From the NCBI RefSeq assembly GCF_001426685.1, contig NZ_LMFB01000017.1, positions 22,729-86,728 of the forward strand: 64,000 nt of DNA. The letters run 5' to 3'. A program made the translations under genes and the position numbers. This document shows positions 45,999-57,646 of this stretch, piece by piece. The first letter of the stretch is position 1; every line of letters starts with the position of its first letter. Under the pieces are notes generated by a model. It worked only from the letters and a program-made list of their open reading frames with translations, made no database searches and was not told the DNA's origin. Source of the stretch: Rhizobium sp. Root483D2 (GTDB lineage Bacteria > Pseudomonadota > Alphaproteobacteria > Rhizobiales > Rhizobiaceae).

Positions 45999-47060
45999 CT
46001 AACTCTTAGACAGAAGCGTCTCGTAAACCGCGCCGATCTTCTCCGCTTCTCCCTTGATGCTGAAACTCTCAACGGCGCGCAAAAGCCCGCGCTTGCCGGC
46101 GCGCTGTGTCCGTTCCGGATCGTCCATGAACAGAGCCGAAGCCTCCGTCATCTCAGCAAGAGACCCTGCCGCAATGAGAATGCCGGTCTCGTCCGCACCG
46201 GTGACGAGCAGTTCGGAAAAGGCGCCGACATCGGTCGCCACGACCGGTACCTGCGTTGCCATCGCTTCGAGCGGGGTGAGGCCGAAACCTTCCCAGCGCT
46301 GCGGGGCGACAAAGAGGTCGAGGGCCCGGTACCAGTCGGGAATATTCGTATGTTCGCCGACAAACAGGATGCGTCCGGCAAGGCCTGCCGATTTCACCTT
46401 TTCCTTCAATTCGGTCTCGAAGGCCTGATGCGACGGCGTGGCGCGGCCGGCGATGATGGCGATCCAGTCCGGCCGCTGCGGCAAAAGGGCAATCATGCTG
46501 TCGACGAAGAGGTCGGTGCCCTTCTGGTGGCGCACGCGGCCAAAGCAGCCGGCGATCTTTTTGTCCGCCGGCAGGCCGAGCGCCGTCTTGGCATTGGCCT
46601 TGTCTTCTGCCGGAAAGAAGCGCTGCGTGTCGATGCCGTGCATGATGGTGGTGCTCGCCACCTCCAGATAGGCCGCCGTGCGGTTGCTGGTGGCGATCAC
46701 CGCGTCCATCTTCCGCACAAGGAATTTGGTCCAGCCGGAATGCTTGCGCTGCGAGGCGGAGGTGAAGACGATCTTGAGTTTCATCCGCAGGAGATCGCGC
46801 AGCACGATCGCCGGCAGCATCTCGATGTTGCGCCGCGCATGCCAGACGCGCAGCGCCCGGTTTTTCGGGCGGCGCCAAAGGGCAGCGAGCGCTGTGTAGC
46901 CGATATGCGGCAGGCTGGCGGGAAGGCCAGGGCCAAGGACCGCGACCTTCTGGCCAAGCGCACGCTGCACCGGGATCAACTGGATGATCGTCGAGGTCAC
47001 GCCGGACAGGCGGTGCTTGAAGTTCGGCGCTATGATCTCGACGTCGCTGATATCGTCCAC
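45999..47060 (-). CDS. lpsB: LPS core glycosyltransferase, LpsB-like (GT4)
   Basis: A 353-residue cytoplasmic GT-B glycosyltransferase of family 4. The N-terminal domain contains NFKHRLSGVTSTIIQLIPVQRALGQKVAVLGP; the C-terminal nucleotide-sugar domain has CFGRVRHQKGTDLFVDSM and GFGLTPLEAMATQVPVVATDVGAFSELL (the EX7E-type region near 265-290). Length and the greA-lpsB-lrp neighbourhood match lpsB of Sinorhizobium, which adds a mannose-type sugar to the lipopolysaccharide core. A terminator separates it from greA, so it has its own promoter. Confidence 0.88.
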   Translation of the reverse strand: MDDISDVEIIAPNFKHRLSGVTSTIIQLIPVQRALGQKVAVLGPGLPASLPHIGYTALAALWRRPKNRALRVWHARRNIEMLPAIVLRDLLRMKLKIVFTSASQRKHSGWTKFLVRKMDAVIATSNRTAAYLEVASTTIMHGIDTQRFFPAEDKANAKTALGLPADKKIAGCFGRVRHQKGTDLFVDSMIALLPQRPDWIAIIAGRATPSHQAFETELKEKVKSAGLAGRILFVGEHTNIPDWYRALDLFVAPQRWEGFGLTPLEAMATQVPVVATDVGAFSELLVTGADETGILIAAGSLAEMTEASALFMDDPERTQRAGKRGLLRAVESFSIKGEAEKIGAVYETLLSKS

Positions 47061-47089
47061 GCTTGCCAGCTCCCGTTCTTCATCTCACA

Positions 47090-47129
47090 GAAAAAGCCCG
47101 GAGGCAGCTTTGCGCGCCGTCCGGGCTTT
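47090..47129 (-). terminator. Rho-independent terminator after greA
   Basis: AAAAGCCCGGA pairs with TCCGGGCTTTT across an 18-base loop; on the minus strand the last arm runs into TTTTTC. It lies 22 bases after the greA stop. Confidence 0.87.
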
Positions 47130-47150
47130 TCAATAGCAACAGGCCGGGGA

Positions 47151-47627
47151 TCAGCCCCAGTTGATGGCGAGGATTTCGTAGGCCTTCGAGCCGCCGGGCG
47201 CAACAACCTCGATGGAATCACCGACTTCCTTGCCGATCAGCGCGCGGGCAATCGGCGAGGAGATCGAGATCCGGCCCTGCTTCACGTCGGCTTCCTGGTC
47301 GCCGACAATCTGGTAGGTCTTGTTTTCTTCGGTGTCCTCGTCGATCAGCTTGACGGTGGCGCCAAACTTGATCTTGGATCCGGACATCTTCGACAGGTCG
47401 ATGACTTCGGCGCGCGCGACGTAATCCTCGACTTCGCCGATCCGGCCTTCATTGTGGCTCTGGGCTTCCTTGGCCGCATGATATTCGGCGTTTTCCGAGA
47501 GGTCGCCATGGGCGCGCGCTTCGGAAATCGCTTCGATGATCCGCGGGCGCTCTTCCTGCTGACGCCACCGCAGTTCTTCCTGCAACTTGGCGAATCCGCT
47601 TTGAGTCATCGGTACTTTTTCGACCAT
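47151..47627 (-). CDS. greA: Transcription elongation factor GreA
   Basis: Rescues backtracked RNA polymerase by stimulating transcript cleavage. The 158-residue protein has the N-terminal coiled coil [48 protein letters not shown], with the acidic tip residues in GDLSENAEY, and the C-terminal FKBP-like domain ([37 protein letters not shown]). The start at 47627 ([12 protein letters not shown]) is the usual one; an ATG at 47642 is possible. Ends with a strong terminator. Confidence 0.96.
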   Translation of the reverse strand: MVEKVPMTQSGFAKLQEELRWRQQEERPRIIEAISEARAHGDLSENAEYHAAKEAQSHNEGRIGEVEDYVARAEVIDLSKMSGSKIKFGATVKLIDEDTEENKTYQIVGDQEADVKQGRISISSPIARALIGKEVGDSIEVVAPGGSKAYEILAINWG

Positions 47628-47925
47628 TTCACTGTCCTTCATAGTCCATGCATGGCCCGCTCAGGCAGGCATCAGCACAAAAGAAAACGGTCACCGGAGC
47701 GTTAACCCCGGAACCGTCGGAAACATTTGAACAACGCTTATAGCAGATAGCGCGGTGCAAAAGCCAGATTAATCGGCGCTCGCCGCAAGTGCCGCAGCGT
47801 CTCTGCGGCGCTGCCCGCGAAGAAAGCGGAACAATTCACCGGTGGCTCCGTTCGGTCTTGGAGACGAAAGCCAGATGAAGCGGCCGTTTAAGGCTCGTGG
47901 ATCAGGGCAGACAAGCGAGGACCAG

Positions 47926-48282
47926 ATGATGCAGGAAAACAACCATCCACAGGAGCGATTGAAGCTTTACCGGCTGGTGCCGGTTGCCCGCGCCGGCGAT
48001 CCGAATTGGGACAGTGCCGACAATCAGGGAGAGATCATCGTACGCGCGCTGTCGCCCGCCGACGCGCGGATCACGGCGGCAGAGGCGGAGCTTGATTTCA
48101 CCGAGATCGATGCCAGCCCTGCAGAGGGCAATTCGACGCGCGATGCCAGCGCCTTCCGCAACGAGCGGCTGTATGCCGTGGTCGAAATGCTCGATCAAAA
48201 CGGCGTGGCCGCCTCCGGCCCGCGCGGCGTGGTGGAAGGTATCGTGTCTGTCGGCACAATCAAGCCAACCCAGATTTCCTAA
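47926..48282 (+). CDS. Hypothetical protein, 118 residues
   Basis: A soluble protein with no signal peptide and no family that I recognise. The N-terminal half reads as strands with basic/polar ends (LKLYRLVPVARAGDPNWDSADNQGEIIVRALSPADARITAAEAELDF), the second half as alternating strands (NERLYAVVEMLDQNGVAASGPRGVVEGIVSV). GCGAGG lies before the double ATG at 47926-47931. It is followed after 37 bases by a stress-type SDR gene on the same strand and may share its transcript. Confidence 0.7.
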   Translation: MMQENNHPQERLKLYRLVPVARAGDPNWDSADNQGEIIVRALSPADARITAAEAELDFTEIDASPAEGNSTRDASAFRNERLYAVVEMLDQNGVAASGPRGVVEGIVSVGTIKPTQIS

Positions 48283-48319
48283 AGACAACCAATTTCAGAG
48301 ACAAACAAGGAGAATGACC

Positions 48320-49300
48320 ATGGCCGCACGGCCCAGCCCAGCCGCCACGACTGCGGAAAAGCAGCGTGATATCCAGGACCAGGTCGCCAAGGCCGATGCC
48401 GGGGACAAGGCACAAAAGCCGAAGGAATCGAAAGCCATGCAGGCGGGTGCGCGGGTCTATCCCGTCCCGCCCTTTCCCAAACAGCATCAGCCCAAGCCCG
48501 GCGCCGAACACAAGCTCGATCCGGCCCCGCTCTACGAGGCGCCCTATTACAAGGGGTCTGGAAAGCTTGAGGGCAAGGTGGCGTTGATCACCGGTGGCGA
48601 TAGTGGCATCGGGCGTGCGGTTGCGGTTTTGTTTGCCCGCGAGGGCGCCGATGTCGCAATCCTGCATCTGGCCGAAGGCCGGGATGCCGACGATACCGTC
48701 AAGGCGATCGAGGCGGAAGGACGCAAGGCCATGACCTTCGCCGGCGATGTGAAAGACCGGGCGTTTTGCCAAAAGGCGGTTGCCGCCGTGGTCGAGGTGT
48801 TCGGAAAGCTCGATATCCTCGTCAACAATGCCGCCTTTCAGGTCCATACCGCCGATGTGCTGGATTTGACGGAAGAGCATTTCGACGAGACGCTGAAGAC
48901 CAATCTCTATGGCTATTTCTTCATGGCGCAGGCGGCGGTGCCGCACATGAAGGAGGGTAGCGCGATCGTCAATACCGGGTCGATCACAGGGATCGACGGC
49001 AGCAAGCAGCTCCTGGATTATTCGATGACCAAGGGCGGCATTCATGCCTTCACCAAGGCCCTGTCGGCTCAGCTGATCGACAAGGGTATCCGCGTCAATG
49101 CCGTGGCGCCCGGTCCCGTGTGGACACCGCTCAATCCCTCCGACAAGGATGCGGATGATGTCGCAACGTTCGGAGCCGATACGCCGATGAAGCGGCCGGC
49201 CCAGCCGGAGGAGATTGCACCGGCCTATGTCTTCCTCGCCTCGCCGCAATGCTCCAGCTACATTACCGGCGAGATCCTGCCGATTATCGGCGGTTACTGA
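48320..49300 (+). CDS. SDR-family oxidoreductase (YghA/GSP39-like)
   Basis: A 326-residue classical short-chain dehydrogenase/reductase with an N-terminal extension of about 85 residues ending QPKPGAEHKLDPAPLYEAPYYKGSGKLEGK, as in the YghA/general stress protein 39 group. The cofactor motif TGGDSGIGRAVAVLFAREGADV, the NNAAFQ strand, catalytic Ser in NTGSITG, and YSMTKGG with the Tyr/Lys pair are intact. AAGGAGA 7 bases upstream selects 48320 over the ATG at 48314. The stop overlaps the convergent TetR gene by 7 bases. Substrate unknown. Confidence 0.92.
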   Translation: MAARPSPAATTAEKQRDIQDQVAKADAGDKAQKPKESKAMQAGARVYPVPPFPKQHQPKPGAEHKLDPAPLYEAPYYKGSGKLEGKVALITGGDSGIGRAVAVLFAREGADVAILHLAEGRDADDTVKAIEAEGRKAMTFAGDVKDRAFCQKAVAAVVEVFGKLDILVNNAAFQVHTADVLDLTEEHFDETLKTNLYGYFFMAQAAVPHMKEGSAIVNTGSITGIDGSKQLLDYSMTKGGIHAFTKALSAQLIDKGIRVNAVAPGPVWTPLNPSDKDADDVATFGADTPMKRPAQPEEIAPAYVFLASPQCSSYITGEILPIIGGY

Positions 49301-49896
49301 CCGGCATTACGGCCCACCATCGACAGGATGGTCTGGTAAAGCTCGTCTTCGGCCTGACCGGCGGTGATATCGCCGGTCGCGGCAGCAAAGGAGAGGGACT
49401 CGGCCGCGCCGAGCATCCCCCAGAGACCGGCAGACGCGATCGTGCCGCTGCCGGAAAAGGGCGCAAGCGTTGCGCGGCATTTCTCGATGAACACCGTTTC
49501 ATAGTCGCGCTTGACCTTTTCAAGCTCCGGCGAGCCCGCGAGAGCCGCGCTGATCCCCGGAATTTCGCGGCCCTGCTTGAGCACGCAGGCGACATAGGCG
49601 GATGCAATCACCTCCGCCTTGCCTTTGAGCGTGGGCTCGCTCTTGTCGAGGGCCTCCTCCATCAGCGCCGTCTGGCGAATGTCGTAATCCCTGTAGAGCG
49701 CGGCAAGCAGGCCAGCCCGTGTGGTGAAATGATCGTAGACCACGGGCTTGGTCACCCCGGCCTGTTCCGCCAGGTGCCCAAGCGTCAACGCTTCCGTTCC
49801 TTCGTCGCGGATGATCGTCCAGGCAACATCCAAAAGCTGGCGCTGCCGGTCATCGCGCGTCAGGCGGCGGCGTGTGGGCGGGGCTCTAGTTTCCAT
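49294..49896 (-). CDS. TetR-family transcriptional repressor
   Basis: A 200-residue regulator. The helix-turn-helix is ALTLGHLAEQAGVTKPVVYDHFTTRAGLLAALYRDYD near residues 38-72; the ligand domain follows. The start is 49896 or, three codons earlier, 49905. It is divergent from a quinone reductase gene across a region containing an AGTAACTTACT palindrome within longer inverted arms, so it probably represses both itself and the reductase, and perhaps the MFS gene beyond. Likely inducers would be quinones or toxic aromatics (inference). Confidence 0.92.
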   Translation of the reverse strand: METRAPPTRRRLTRDDRQRQLLDVAWTIIRDEGTEALTLGHLAEQAGVTKPVVYDHFTTRAGLLAALYRDYDIRQTALMEEALDKSEPTLKGKAEVIASAYVACVLKQGREIPGISAALAGSPELEKVKRDYETVFIEKCRATLAPFSGSGTIASAGLWGMLGAAESLSFAAATGDITAGQAEDELYQTILSMVGRNAGQ

Positions 49897-49907
49897 GCTT
49901 GACATCG

Positions 49908-49942
49908 CTATATACCAAAAGTAACTTACTAAAAGTATATAG
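49908..49942. promoter_or_regulatory. TetR operator between repressor and quinone reductase
   Basis: Outer arms CTATATAC and GTATATAG (perfect, 8 bases) enclose a central AGTAACTTACT (49920-49930), itself an 11-base palindrome. The nested symmetry is typical of sites bound by one or two TetR dimers. It spans the divergent promoter region 11 bases from the repressor start. Confidence 0.65.
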
Positions 49943-49984
49943 CGAGCGGCTTTCGCCCGCAACTGCTGAACAGGAGTTTTCGAC

Positions 49985-50620
49985 ATGCATGCACTCATCG
50001 TTGTCGCCCATCCCGATCCAGAGTCGCTGACCCACAATGTCGCCCGGCATCTGGCCGAAGGGATCACACAGGCGGGCGAGGGACGTTCCTATGAGATCGC
50101 CGACCTCACCGACGAAGGTTTCGATCCGAGATTCCAGATGACCGATATCGCGTCGCATCGCGGCCGGGCGCCGATTGCGCCGCAAATTACGGCCGAACAA
50201 GCGAGGATCGACCGGGCCGATGCGCTTGTGCTGGTCTATCCCGTCTATTGGTGGGCAATGCCGGGACTTTTGAAGGGGTGGATCGACCGGGTCTTTTCCA
50301 ATGGCTGGGCCTATGATGACAGCCAGGGCGACAAGGTCGTCAAGAAACTGCAGCACCTGAATGTCCATCTCGTCGGTATCGGCGGTGCCGACGCTCAGAC
50401 CTATGCGCGGCGCGGTTACGATACCGCCATGAAGACGCAGATCGACCACGGCATTTTCGACTATTGCGGCGCGCCCGTCGTGACCTCAGAGCTTTTGCTG
50501 CAATCGGACGGCCCGGATGGGGCGCTGCATCTGCAGACAGCTGGCCGCATCGGCCGCGACGTTTTCAAGGACAGCGCGGGTGAAGCCAAGGCCAAAAATG
50601 TGTCCGCCGGCGCAAAATAG
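49985..50620 (+). CDS. NAD(P)H:quinone oxidoreductase, flavodoxin fold
   Basis: A 211-residue FMN/FAD-dependent two-electron quinone reductase (MdaB/KefF/NQO-like). The opening MHALIVVAHPDPESLTHNVARHL forms the phosphate loop; ADALVLVYPVYWWAMPGLLKGWIDRVFSNGWAY is the family signature (about 78-110). It reduces quinones to hydroquinones without semiquinone. CAGGAG lies 8 bases upstream. A divergent TetR gene and a following MFS exporter suggest a detoxification module. Confidence 0.92.
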   Translation: MHALIVVAHPDPESLTHNVARHLAEGITQAGEGRSYEIADLTDEGFDPRFQMTDIASHRGRAPIAPQITAEQARIDRADALVLVYPVYWWAMPGLLKGWIDRVFSNGWAYDDSQGDKVVKKLQHLNVHLVGIGGADAQTYARRGYDTAMKTQIDHGIFDYCGAPVVTSELLLQSDGPDGALHLQTAGRIGRDVFKDSAGEAKAKNVSAGAK

Positions 50621-50681
50621 CGCTTTACCTCAACAGCGCTTGAGGTTGTAACAGTCGTGCTTTCTGACTGGAGACGAAAGC

Positions 50682-52184
50682 ATGACGACTGACACGATCC
50701 CGCATAGAGACGAACTGGGAGACGAACTGGCGGGCGATATATCCGGCGTATTTGAAGGCGGCGCGGCATCGGCAGGGGGCGCTGAACTGGCTGGCGGATG
50801 GGGCGAGCTGATGCGGCCGCGCTATCTGGTCTCGACGATAACGCTGTGCCTGGGCGTCGCCCTGTTCGCCTTCAATGAGTTCTTCATCTCCACGGCCTTG
50901 CCGACGGCGGTGGAGGAACTTGGCGGCGCCTCCCTCCTGTCCTGGGCTTTCACCCTCTATCTGGTCTTTGCGATCATCGGCGGCCTTGTCTCTGCCAATC
51001 TCAAACAGCGGTTCGGCGCCCGCAACACGCTGCTTGCCGCAGCCGCCATCTTCGTTGCCGGCACCGTTCTTGCCACCTCCGCCACCGCAATGACCGAGGT
51101 TTTGGCCGGGCGGTTGCTGCAGGGTGCAGGCGAGGGCGTTGTCGCCGCCTTGTGCTACGCGCTGATCCCCGAACTTTTCCCGTCGCGCCTCGTGCCGAAA
51201 GTGTTTGGCGCGGAGGCGATCGTCTGGGCCATGGCGGCGTTTTCCGGACCTCTGGTCGCGGGCGGGCTGACCGAGCATTTCTCCTGGCGCGCCGCCTTCT
51301 TCGTCAGCATTCCCGCTGCCGCCATTTTCATCATCCTCGTTCTTGCCATCGTGCCGCGCGGCGTGGCCGGCGGGACCCAGGCGCCGGCCATTCCGTTCGC
51401 GCGCCTGATGGCCGCAGGCGCTGGCATCCTGATGATTTCGCTGTCGGGCGTTGCCGGTGGCATCCTGCCAATGTCGGCGCTCCTGGCCGGGGCGGCCGTG
51501 GTGCTGGTGACGGTGGTTTACCTCGACCGGCGCGCGCCCAACCCGGTTCTGCCAAGGGCCGCCTTCACCGCGAACAAGGCGCTTGGCACGGGATTATGGG
51601 TGATCCTGCTGATGCCGCTGTCGCAGGCGGCAGGCTCGGTCTTCCTCGTCTATAGCCTGCAGCATCTCTGGCATCTCGGCCCGACCGCAGCCGGTGCGCT
51701 CAGCGCCGTCATGGCGATATCCTGGAGCCTGTCTGCCATCGGCGTTGCGAGCCTCAGGTCGCTGGCATTGCGCAACCGCATCATGCTGGCAGGCCCGGTG
51801 CTGCTGACGATCGGGCTCGCCTTCGTGGTCATCGCCATCGGCACGGACATGATCTGGTTCATCCTGCCGGGGCAGGCGATGATCGGCGCCGGGTTCGGCA
51901 TTTCCTGGGGCACGCTCAGCCAGCTGATGATGGACGTCTCCACCGACGGCGAACGCGACCGGACCTCGGCCATGCTGCCGACCCTGCAATCGGCCGGCTA
52001 CGCCATCGGCGCCGCCGTCTTCGGCCTTGCCGCCAATGTCATGGGCTTCGGCGCCGCCGCACCGGCCGAAACCATGCGCCACGCCATGCTCGTGGTCTTC
52101 GGCAGCGGCTGCGTGGTCGCTGTCTTGGCCGTCGTCCTGGCGATGCGCACGGCGGGGTTGGCGCGGGCGCAGCAGCCGGTTTGA
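50682..52184 (+). CDS. MFS transporter, DHA2-like drug exporter
   Basis: A 500-residue inner-membrane protein with a soluble N-terminal tail of about 48 residues and about 14 hydrophobic segments, the DHA2 count. Notable parts are ISTALPTAVEELGGASLLSWAFTLYLVF (helix 1-2), the NLKQRFGARNTLL loop (motif A), and GRLLQGAGEGVVAALCYALIPELFPSR. It begins 61 bases after the quinone reductase gene and may be co-induced with it by loss of TetR repression. The substrate is not predictable. Confidence 0.9.
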   Translation: MTTDTIPHRDELGDELAGDISGVFEGGAASAGGAELAGGWGELMRPRYLVSTITLCLGVALFAFNEFFISTALPTAVEELGGASLLSWAFTLYLVFAIIGGLVSANLKQRFGARNTLLAAAAIFVAGTVLATSATAMTEVLAGRLLQGAGEGVVAALCYALIPELFPSRLVPKVFGAEAIVWAMAAFSGPLVAGGLTEHFSWRAAFFVSIPAAAIFIILVLAIVPRGVAGGTQAPAIPFARLMAAGAGILMISLSGVAGGILPMSALLAGAAVVLVTVVYLDRRAPNPVLPRAAFTANKALGTGLWVILLMPLSQAAGSVFLVYSLQHLWHLGPTAAGALSAVMAISWSLSAIGVASLRSLALRNRIMLAGPVLLTIGLAFVVIAIGTDMIWFILPGQAMIGAGFGISWGTLSQLMMDVSTDGERDRTSAMLPTLQSAGYAIGAAVFGLAANVMGFGAAAPAETMRHAMLVVFGSGCVVAVLAVVLAMRTAGLARAQQPV

Positions 52185-52206
52185 TTTTGGGAAGTATGAA
52201 AAGAAC

Positions 52207-52227
52207 GGCGCCCCTTGATCGGGCGCC
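52207..52227 (-). terminator. Hairpin after the DUF4258-DUF2283 pair
   Basis: GGCGCCC and GGGCGCC with a 7-base loop; on the minus strand GTTCTTTTC follows. It begins 1 base after the DUF2283 stop and lies between convergent genes. Confidence 0.6.
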
Positions 52228-52228
52228 C

Positions 52229-52423
52229 TCAGGCCGCTTCGTTCAACGTCTTTGGTGAAAGATGCTGGCGGGCGTCGAGCACTTCCATGCCGACAATATG
52301 GCCGTGCTCATCGTAATCCATGATGATACCGGCAGAAATCTCTTCGCTTTCCAGAATTGTCTCGCTGGAGAAACGGATATAGGCCGCGTTTGCCGCCGCA
52401 TCATATTCGATCAAGGGTTTCAT
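52229..52423 (-). CDS. DUF2283-family small protein, candidate antitoxin
   Basis: A 64-residue DUF2283 protein: IEYDAAANAAYIRFSSETILESEEISAGIIMDYDEHGHIVGMEVLDA is the whole domain (beta hairpins, acidic). The ATG overlaps the stop of the upstream DUF4258 gene (ATGA), so the two are translationally coupled. DUF2283 and DUF4258 genes are often adjacent, which has led to the suggestion of a toxin-antitoxin type pair; function here is inferred from that pairing only. Confidence 0.85.
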   Translation of the reverse strand: MKPLIEYDAAANAAYIRFSSETILESEEISAGIIMDYDEHGHIVGMEVLDARQHLSPKTLNEAA

Positions 52424-52677
52424 GCTGGCTTGATAGCTCCACGGTCCAGAAATGCCGATATTATACGGATTTCAAAGTCGTCTTCAACGCACGCAACCCG
52501 CATCATGCGCGAGCCGCGCTGAGGAACCGGGCCAAAACGCCGTTCCACCGCCGGATCTCGCGGATCCGGCGCCGTCCACAAGGGCGTGCGAGCAACAGTT
52601 TCCACCCAAGTTGCATCAAGCCCACGCTCCCGCATCACTGTCAAAGCATGTGCGGAAAAGCGTAGGGGCTTTTGCAT
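52420..52677 (-). CDS. DUF4258-family small protein, candidate toxin
   Basis: An 85-residue basic protein of DUF4258 type: LRFSAHALTVMRERGLDATWVETVARTPLW (helical, with the conserved SxHAxxRMxxRGI-like pattern), then a strand-rich C-terminal half (GSRMMRVACVEDDFEIRIISAFLDRG) with the conserved VV/D and TV/ISAF segment. It starts 6 bases after the carB stop without a strong ribosome site, so translation may depend on ribosomes finishing carB. It overlaps the DUF2283 gene by 4 bases. A RelE-like nuclease role is possible but unproven. Confidence 0.8.
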   Translation of the reverse strand: MQKPLRFSAHALTVMRERGLDATWVETVARTPLWTAPDPRDPAVERRFGPVPQRGSRMMRVACVEDDFEIRIISAFLDRGAIKPA

Positions 52678-52683
52678 TTCGTC

Positions 52684-56169
<3,486 letters not shown>

Positions 56170-56432
56170 GGTCTCTATCCGCTTTTTCCGGCTGCGCAAA
56201 AAACCGGCCAGGGTGGGAGATCACCGGTCGGGGCGCGCAGGCTTGGTCTTTTCAGGCTAGAAGCGGCTTATAGGGAAATGTGGCCCGTAGCGAAACCCCG
56301 AAAATTATGGAATCGACAGGAAAATGACCGGCGAAAAGGCCGTGATACCTGTGAAACAGGGCCTGTTCCCGGCTGCGCCCGCAGGCATGCCGGAAAACAC
56401 CCGATTCGAGGCCTCCCTGATCCTGCGACGGA
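56170..56432. promoter_or_regulatory. carB upstream region
   Basis: 263 bases between the alcohol dehydrogenase stop and carB. CCTATAAGCC (minus strand, near 56270-56261) is a possible -10 for carB. No attenuator-like leader peptide or PyrR site was recognised. Confidence 0.3.
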
Positions 56433-57461
56433 CTAGCCGCCGGATGCCATCACCAGCACCTTCACTTCTCCTGCCGCCGGTGGATTGCGGATCACGTCAG
56501 GCGCTTCCTCCAGCGTGATTTTCCGGGAGATCAGCTTTTCCACATTGATGATGCCGGAGGCGACGAGGTCGGCGGCGCGGCGGTGGGTGAAGGGGTTGAT
56601 GAAGGAGCCGAGAACCCTGAGTTCCCGGAAGAGAATATCGAACGGCTCGATCCGCACCGTTTCGCCCTGTGCCATCACGCCGAGGATCACCACGGTGCCG
56701 CCGGCCTTGGCAAGCCGGGTCGATTGCTCGACCGTTGCGGCAACCCCGGCGCATTCGATCACCACATCGACGCCGCCGGGAACAAGGCCGTCCGGCCCGG
56801 TGATCGCAGCGATGAGATCGCGCTCCGAGGGATCGATGCTGGCGGTCGCGCCCAGTTCTTCCGCCAGCTTGCGCTTGGCTTCCTGGCGGGTCGAAAGGAT
56901 GACAGTAGTGGCGCCGGCAAGCTTCGCCAGCTGCACCGTCAACAGCCCGATGACGCCGCCGCCGAGCACGACCACGGAGGCGCCGGCCTTGATCTCGGCC
57001 ATGTCAATGCCGTGCAGGCAGCAGGCGAGCGGCTCGCAGAAGGCACCGTGCGCCGCCGGCATATCCAGCGGGATCTCGAAGGCCTGTTTCTGCGGCACGA
57101 TGACATAATCGGCAAAGCCGCCATCGCGGCTGATGCCGATGGCCTTCAGGTTGCGGCAGAGATTGATCCTGCCTGCCTGGCATTGCGGGCAGCGGCCACA
57201 GGAAATATTGGGATCGCCGGTGATGCGGGCGCCAAGCTTGAAGCCCTTCACGTCGGCGCCCACGGCCTCGACGATGCCGCAGAATTCGTGGCCGAGCGTC
57301 ACGGGCGGCGTCGAGGGAAATTCGCCGTGCAGCAGATGGCGGTCGGTGCCGCAGATGCCGCAGGCTTCCACGCGCACCAGGAGGTCGTCCGGCCCCGGAA
57401 CGGGCGTCTCGATCTCGCGCACGAAGAGATTGCCGATCGATTCCAGGCGCATGGCTTTCAT
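56433..57461 (-). CDS. Zinc-dependent medium-chain alcohol/polyol dehydrogenase
   Basis: A 342-residue MDR enzyme. The catalytic zinc site (CGICGTDRHLLHGEFP, Cys near 37, and GHEFCGIV) and the structural zinc site (CGRCPQCQAGRINLC, four Cys near 92-106) are intact. The cofactor fold has VVVLGGGVIGLLTVQLAKLAGA near 166-187. This pattern fits sorbitol/xylitol-type or threonine-type dehydrogenases; the exact polyol is unknown. The start at 57461 is the ATG giving the family N-terminus; there is a weak upstream ribosome site. It is divergent from the YpfJ-like gene across a region with a palindrome. Confidence 0.92.
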   Translation of the reverse strand: MKAMRLESIGNLFVREIETPVPGPDDLLVRVEACGICGTDRHLLHGEFPSTPPVTLGHEFCGIVEAVGADVKGFKLGARITGDPNISCGRCPQCQAGRINLCRNLKAIGISRDGGFADYVIVPQKQAFEIPLDMPAAHGAFCEPLACCLHGIDMAEIKAGASVVVLGGGVIGLLTVQLAKLAGATTVILSTRQEAKRKLAEELGATASIDPSERDLIAAITGPDGLVPGGVDVVIECAGVAATVEQSTRLAKAGGTVVILGVMAQGETVRIEPFDILFRELRVLGSFINPFTHRRAADLVASGIINVEKLISRKITLEEAPDVIRNPPAAGEVKVLVMASGG

Positions 57462-57559
57462 AGTCCCGTTCCTCCCAAAACAATGGACGGCATACTGGCA
57501 TGCGCCGCCGCCCGCTGCCAACGCTTTGCCGGAATTTTAGCAACCGAAAAACTTTGTCG

Positions 57560-57577
57560 TTTTGCACTTGTACAAAA
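57560..57577. promoter_or_regulatory. Near-palindrome in the divergent ADH/YpfJ region
   Basis: TTTTGCACTTGTACAAAA is an 18-base inverted repeat with one mismatched pair, 99 bases upstream of the alcohol dehydrogenase start. It could be a sugar-repressor (LacI/GntR-like) site; no regulator gene is adjacent. Confidence 0.35.
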
Positions 57578-57646
57578 TCGCATCTGGCGCGTTATATGAA
57601 CTTGCAAAGGCATGATAGCCGCAGCGGCTAAGACGGGGAGAACATC

